DNA of 64,000 nucleotides, from NCBI RefSeq assembly GCF_024585285.1, contig NZ_CP040755.1, positions 434,001-498,000 of the forward strand, written 5' to 3'. The notes beneath the pieces are model-generated. The model was not told the origin of the DNA. It worked only from the letters and a program-made list of their open reading frames with translations, and searched no databases. This DNA is from Colwellia sp. M166. Its GTDB lineage: Bacteria; Pseudomonadota; Gammaproteobacteria; Enterobacterales; Alteromonadaceae. The position numbers and the translations under genes are program-made. Of this stretch, positions 60,801 to 64,000 are shown one piece after another; the stretch's first letter is position 1; each line of letters starts with the position of its first letter.

Positions 60801-63080
60801 ATGAATGTTTTTAAAAAAACGTCGCTTGCACTTAGTGTTAATGCGGCAATTTTTGCCTCTATTGCTGGCATTTCAGGCTCAGTAATGGCAGAAGAAAATG
60901 CTGATAAAGTGGTTGGCATTGAAGTTATCGAAGTTACTGCACGGAAACGTACAGAGAATGTCAAAGATGTGCCTATTTCAGTTTCTGCATTAACACCGAA
61001 AAAATTAGAAGTATTAGGTTCATCAGGTATGGATGTAAGGTCTTTATCTGCAAAAGTTCCAAGTCTATTGATTGAATCTTCTTTTGGTCGAACATTTCCA
61101 CGTTTTTATATTCGTGGTTTAGGTAATACCGATTTTGATCTACTAGCATCACAGCCTGTTTCACTTATCTATGATGATGTAGTTTTAGAAAATGCCTTAA
61201 CTAAAGGTATGCCAATGTTTGATATAGAACGCGTAGAAGTTTTACGTGGCCCTCAAGGGACATTATTTGGTCGTAATACCCCTGCAGGTATTGTTAAAGT
61301 ACAATCGAAAAAACCAACACAAGACTATGATGCCAGCATTTCTGGTTCATATGGTAGTTTTGGTTCAACTGATTTTCGTCTTGCTGTTGGCGGTGGTTTA
61401 ACTGATACCGTATCAGCGCGAGTTGCCTTATTACAACAAGACCGTGATGATTGGATTGACAACAAAGCCCCAGGTTTTGAACAGAAAGATCAATTAGGCG
61501 GCTACAGCGAAACAGCGGGTCGTTTGCAATTATTGTGGGAACCAAATGACGATTTTTCAGCGTTATTTAATTACCATTTTAGAGATGCCGAAGCCGATGC
61601 CCGAGTATTTAGAGCTAATATTATCAAGCCAGGCACTAATGATTTAGTTGCCGATTTTGATCGTGAAACTATTTATCATGATGCTGCTTCTCGTAACAAC
61701 CAAACGGTTGATATGAAAGGGGCAAGCCTGAAAATTGAATATAATTTTGGTGACTATACCTTAACGTCTATTACCGGCCATGAGTCAGCTGAAATGTTCT
61801 CAGTAGGTGATATCGATGGTGGTTATGGTTGTGGTGTGACTGCTATTTCAGGTTGTGATCCAACAAGTATGGGCCCAGGGTTTATACCTTTTACATCTGA
61901 AACTGGCGCTAGAATGCCTGATCATGCGCAATCAACACAAGAGATTCGCATTGCAAGTAACGATTTAGGCGCTTTTGATTACCAATTTGGTTTTTTCTTG
62001 TTTGATGAAGACTTAACCATTAATAACTTAAGTTTCGATACGTTAGCTAATGGCGCTCCCAATGGTATGGCCATTCAAAAAATGGAAACGACAGCGTGGG
62101 CAATTTTTGCTTCACTTGACTATGAAATATCAGAAAAGTTAAGTATTAACGGTGGTTTACGTTATTCAGACGACGAGCGTCAATGGGACGGTGAATTAGT
62201 TCAATCTCCGTTTGGTGCTCCTAGCTTTAAAGAAAGTAATGATGTTGAAGATTCACAGGTGAGTGGTGATTTTAGTGTGTCATACGTTCTTAACGATGAA
62301 ACAAACATCTATGCGCGTATTGCTCGTGGTTATCGTTCGCCGAGTATTCAGGGCCGTAGTTTATTATTCTCTGAAAGTTCTACTACAGCAGACTCGGAAA
62401 CAGTTGACTCTATTGAAACGGGTTTTAAATCGGTATTTGCTGACAACACTGCACGAATAGATGGCTCAGTTTATTACTTTAAAGTCAGTGATCAACAATT
62501 AACGGCGGTTGGCGGTGCAGGTAATGTTGCAAGTTTAATTAACGCAGATAAATCTGTTGGTTATGGTTTTGAGCTTGATTCAGAGTATTTTGTTACCGCT
62601 GACTTTGTTGTTGCAGCTAGCGTAAGTTATAACCATACAGAGTTAAAAGATAGTACTGTTGCTGTGCCAGGTTGTGGCGGTGGCTGTACAGTAACTGACC
62701 CATTAAATTCAGATGGTTTAGCGCTTATTGATGGTAATTCTTTACCACAATCACCTGAGTGGATCAGCAACATCAGTGCACGCTGGACTAAAGAAATCGG
62801 TGATGGTGAATTGTATGTATATACTGATTGGTCTTATCGCAGCGAAGTTAACTTTTTCTTATATGAATCTGTCGAGTTTAAAGGCGATGCATTATTAGAA
62901 GGTGGTGTTCGTGTTGGTTACGAATGGTATACCGATGGTGCAGAATACGAAGTGGCATTGTTTGGTCGTAATATTACCGATGAAGAACAACTTACCGGTG
63001 CAATCGACTTTAATAACTTAACGGGTTTTGTTAACGAACCTCGTTTCTGGGGTGTTGAGTTTAAAGCTAACTTCTATTAA
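60801..63080 (+). CDS. TonB-dependent receptor linked to deoB
   Basis: About 760 residues. A signal peptide ends near VMA-E (residue 30), followed by a TonB-box-like IEVIEVTARKR. The plug has LSAKVPSLLIESSFGRTFPRFYIRGLGNTDFD by motif, RVEVLRGPQGTLFGRNTPAG, and the rest is a barrel ending in KANFY. It resembles the common marine receptors of the FecA-like type. ATG 60801 is preferred because GGGAGAG lies six bases upstream and a signal peptide begins there; the open frame extends 23 codons upstream. It follows deoB and probably belongs to its operon, suggesting nucleoside or base uptake. Substrate is inferred. Confidence 0.83.
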   Translation: MNVFKKTSLALSVNAAIFASIAGISGSVMAEENADKVVGIEVIEVTARKRTENVKDVPISVSALTPKKLEVLGSSGMDVRSLSAKVPSLLIESSFGRTFPRFYIRGLGNTDFDLLASQPVSLIYDDVVLENALTKGMPMFDIERVEVLRGPQGTLFGRNTPAGIVKVQSKKPTQDYDASISGSYGSFGSTDFRLAVGGGLTDTVSARVALLQQDRDDWIDNKAPGFEQKDQLGGYSETAGRLQLLWEPNDDFSALFNYHFRDAEADARVFRANIIKPGTNDLVADFDRETIYHDAASRNNQTVDMKGASLKIEYNFGDYTLTSITGHESAEMFSVGDIDGGYGCGVTAISGCDPTSMGPGFIPFTSETGARMPDHAQSTQEIRIASNDLGAFDYQFGFFLFDEDLTINNLSFDTLANGAPNGMAIQKMETTAWAIFASLDYEISEKLSINGGLRYSDDERQWDGELVQSPFGAPSFKESNDVEDSQVSGDFSVSYVLNDETNIYARIARGYRSPSIQGRSLLFSESSTTADSETVDSIETGFKSVFADNTARIDGSVYYFKVSDQQLTAVGGAGNVASLINADKSVGYGFELDSEYFVTADFVVAASVSYNHTELKDSTVAVPGCGGGCTVTDPLNSDGLALIDGNSLPQSPEWISNISARWTKEIGDGELYVYTDWSYRSEVNFFLYESVEFKGDALLEGGVRVGYEWYTDGAEYEVALFGRNITDEEQLTGAIDFNNLTGFVNEPRFWGVEFKANFY

Positions 63081-63105
63081 GCAATAACTCAAAAAGTTGA
63101 TATTA

Positions 63106-63138
63106 AAAAGCCGGTTATCAAATTGATAACCGGCTTTT
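63106..63138. terminator. bidirectional terminator between receptor gene and DAHP synthase gene
   Basis: AAAAGCCGGTTATCAA (63106-63121) and TTGATAACCGGCTTTT (63123-63138) form a near-continuous 16-bp inverted repeat with effective loop CAAATTG. It lies between convergent genes. Confidence 0.93.
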
Positions 63139-63184
63139 CTTTTGCCTTAACGCTTATTATGTTCCGTCTACTATCTTGTATAAA

Positions 63185-64000
63185 CTATGAGATTCTTGTT
63201 TTAACGGCGTTCGCTAAAACAGCTAATATCTCTTCACTGGTATCTAAGTTAATACAAGCATCAGTAATACTTTGGCCGTATACTAAAGGTTGTTTTTCAA
63301 CAACTTTCTGATTGCCATCGACCAGAAAACTTTCAACCATGACACCAAAGACAGATTGATTACCTTGTTGAATTTGCTCAGCAAGTGAACGAGCAACGTC
63401 AATTTGTTTATTATGATCTTTATAACTATTGCCGTGACTGCAGTCGATCATAATCTTTTCAACTATACCAGCTTTAGTTAAGGTTTTACCGGTAGCAGTT
63501 ATATCGTCTTCGTGGTAATTTGGCTCTTTCCCGCCACGTAAAATAACGTGAGCAAAAGGGTTACCATGTGTTTGATAGATACACATTTGACCACTTTTAT
63601 CGGGAGAGTAAAGCACATGAGGCACACTAGAAGCTTTAATCGCATCAACCGCGATTTGAACATTACCATCGGTACCATTTTTAAAGCCAACCGGGCATGA
63701 AAGGGCTGAAGCAAGCTCTCTGTGCACTTGGCTTTCAGTGGTACGAGCACCAATTGCACCCCAGCTGATCAAATCAGAAATATATTGTCCAGTCACCATA
63801 TCTAAAAACTCAGTACCGGCAGCTAAACCTAATTTATTTATTTCCATCAACAAGTTACGCGCTAAGTTTAATCCCTTAGCCACACGGAATGATTTATCTA
63901 AATCAGGATCACTTATTAAGCCTTTCCAACCGACGGTTGTACGTGGCTTTTCAAAGTAAACACGCATCACGATCAATAGCTCATCTGCATATTTTTCATG
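63185..64000 (-). CDS. 3-deoxy-7-phosphoheptulonate (DAHP) synthase, N-terminus beyond window
   Basis: The window holds the last 271 codons or so. The frame is open past the window end (HEKYADELLIVMRVYFEKPRTTVGWKG in parts). Other class I DAHP synthase motifs are WGAIGARTTESQVHRELASALSCPVGFKNGTDG, HVILRGGKEPNYHEDD, MIDCSHGNSYKD and VFGVMVESFLVDGNQ. It joins phosphoenolpyruvate and erythrose 4-phosphate at the start of aromatic synthesis. Which feedback isozyme (AroF, AroG or AroH) cannot be read from this part. It is convergent with the receptor gene. Confidence 0.93.
   Translation of the reverse strand, partial: HEKYADELLIVMRVYFEKPRTTVGWKGLISDPDLDKSFRVAKGLNLARNLLMEINKLGLAAGTEFLDMVTGQYISDLISWGAIGARTTESQVHRELASALSCPVGFKNGTDGNVQIAVDAIKASSVPHVLYSPDKSGQMCIYQTHGNPFAHVILRGGKEPNYHEDDITATGKTLTKAGIVEKIMIDCSHGNSYKDHNKQIDVARSLAEQIQQGNQSVFGVMVESFLVDGNQKVVEKQPLVYGQSITDACINLDTSEEILAVLANAVKTRIS

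Overview
The window reads as a chromosome segment from a marine gammaproteobacterium of the order Alteromonadales, most likely Colwelliaceae (Colwellia or Thalassotalea type). The basis is low G+C, gammaproteobacterial gene pairs (gloB next to a yafS-like methyltransferase, dinG next to polB, queC next to queE), large TonB-dependent receptors, and regulators plus OmpA-like protein of the marine proteobacterial dedicated sortase system. This placement is inference from gene content. I saw no rRNA, tRNA, CRISPR array, insertion sequence or prophage.

Layout. 1-10.1 kb: the end of guanine deaminase, a cytochrome-fused urate hydroxylase (PuuD) and a RutR-like TetR regulator, then small unknown genes, a dead DUF3465 gene, metY, a SulP transporter and an AzgA-type purine permease. 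10.2-16.8 kb: a coiled-coil membrane protein, asnB, an LPP20/ankyrin-like lipoprotein and a broken exported-protein gene. 16.4-19.2 kb: a probable zinc-uptake unit (small metal-ligand-rich protein and ZnuD-like receptor behind a Zur-like site). 19.3-31 kb: housekeeping genes (mltD, gloB, Nif3-like, elyC), lysC behind a lysine riboswitch, queC/queE, a CDF exporter divergent from an RcnR-type regulator and mntP, and ribB behind an FMN riboswitch. 31-39 kb: a LysR/DUF2798 pair, a thiol-redox operon behind two perfect palindromes, and pds kinase, regulator and pdsO without a sortase. 39.5-46.4 kb: DUF924, a small YqaE-like gene, dinG and polB sharing an SOS box, and metC.

46.5-63.1 kb is the most coherent region: a nucleic-acid and nucleoside utilisation locus. 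It holds a secreted nuclease/phosphatase-family enzyme, an alkaline phosphatase, two TonB-dependent receptors, a CNT nucleoside transporter, cdd, deoA, deoB, deoC, tdk and udk, with a RutR-like repressor co-directional with the nuclease. RutR-type palindromes (TTGACCA-N2-TGGTCA) lie before cdd-deoA and between udk and deoB, and a degenerate copy lies before the large receptor. My reading is that polymers are cut outside or in the periplasm, dephosphorylated, imported and split to base plus deoxyribose phosphate under one sensor. A second RutR-like paralogue sits in the purine region, and a related but distinct palindrome (TTGACA-N4-TGTCAG) occurs before the purine permease and before the FMN riboswitch. 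The window ends inside a DAHP synthase gene.
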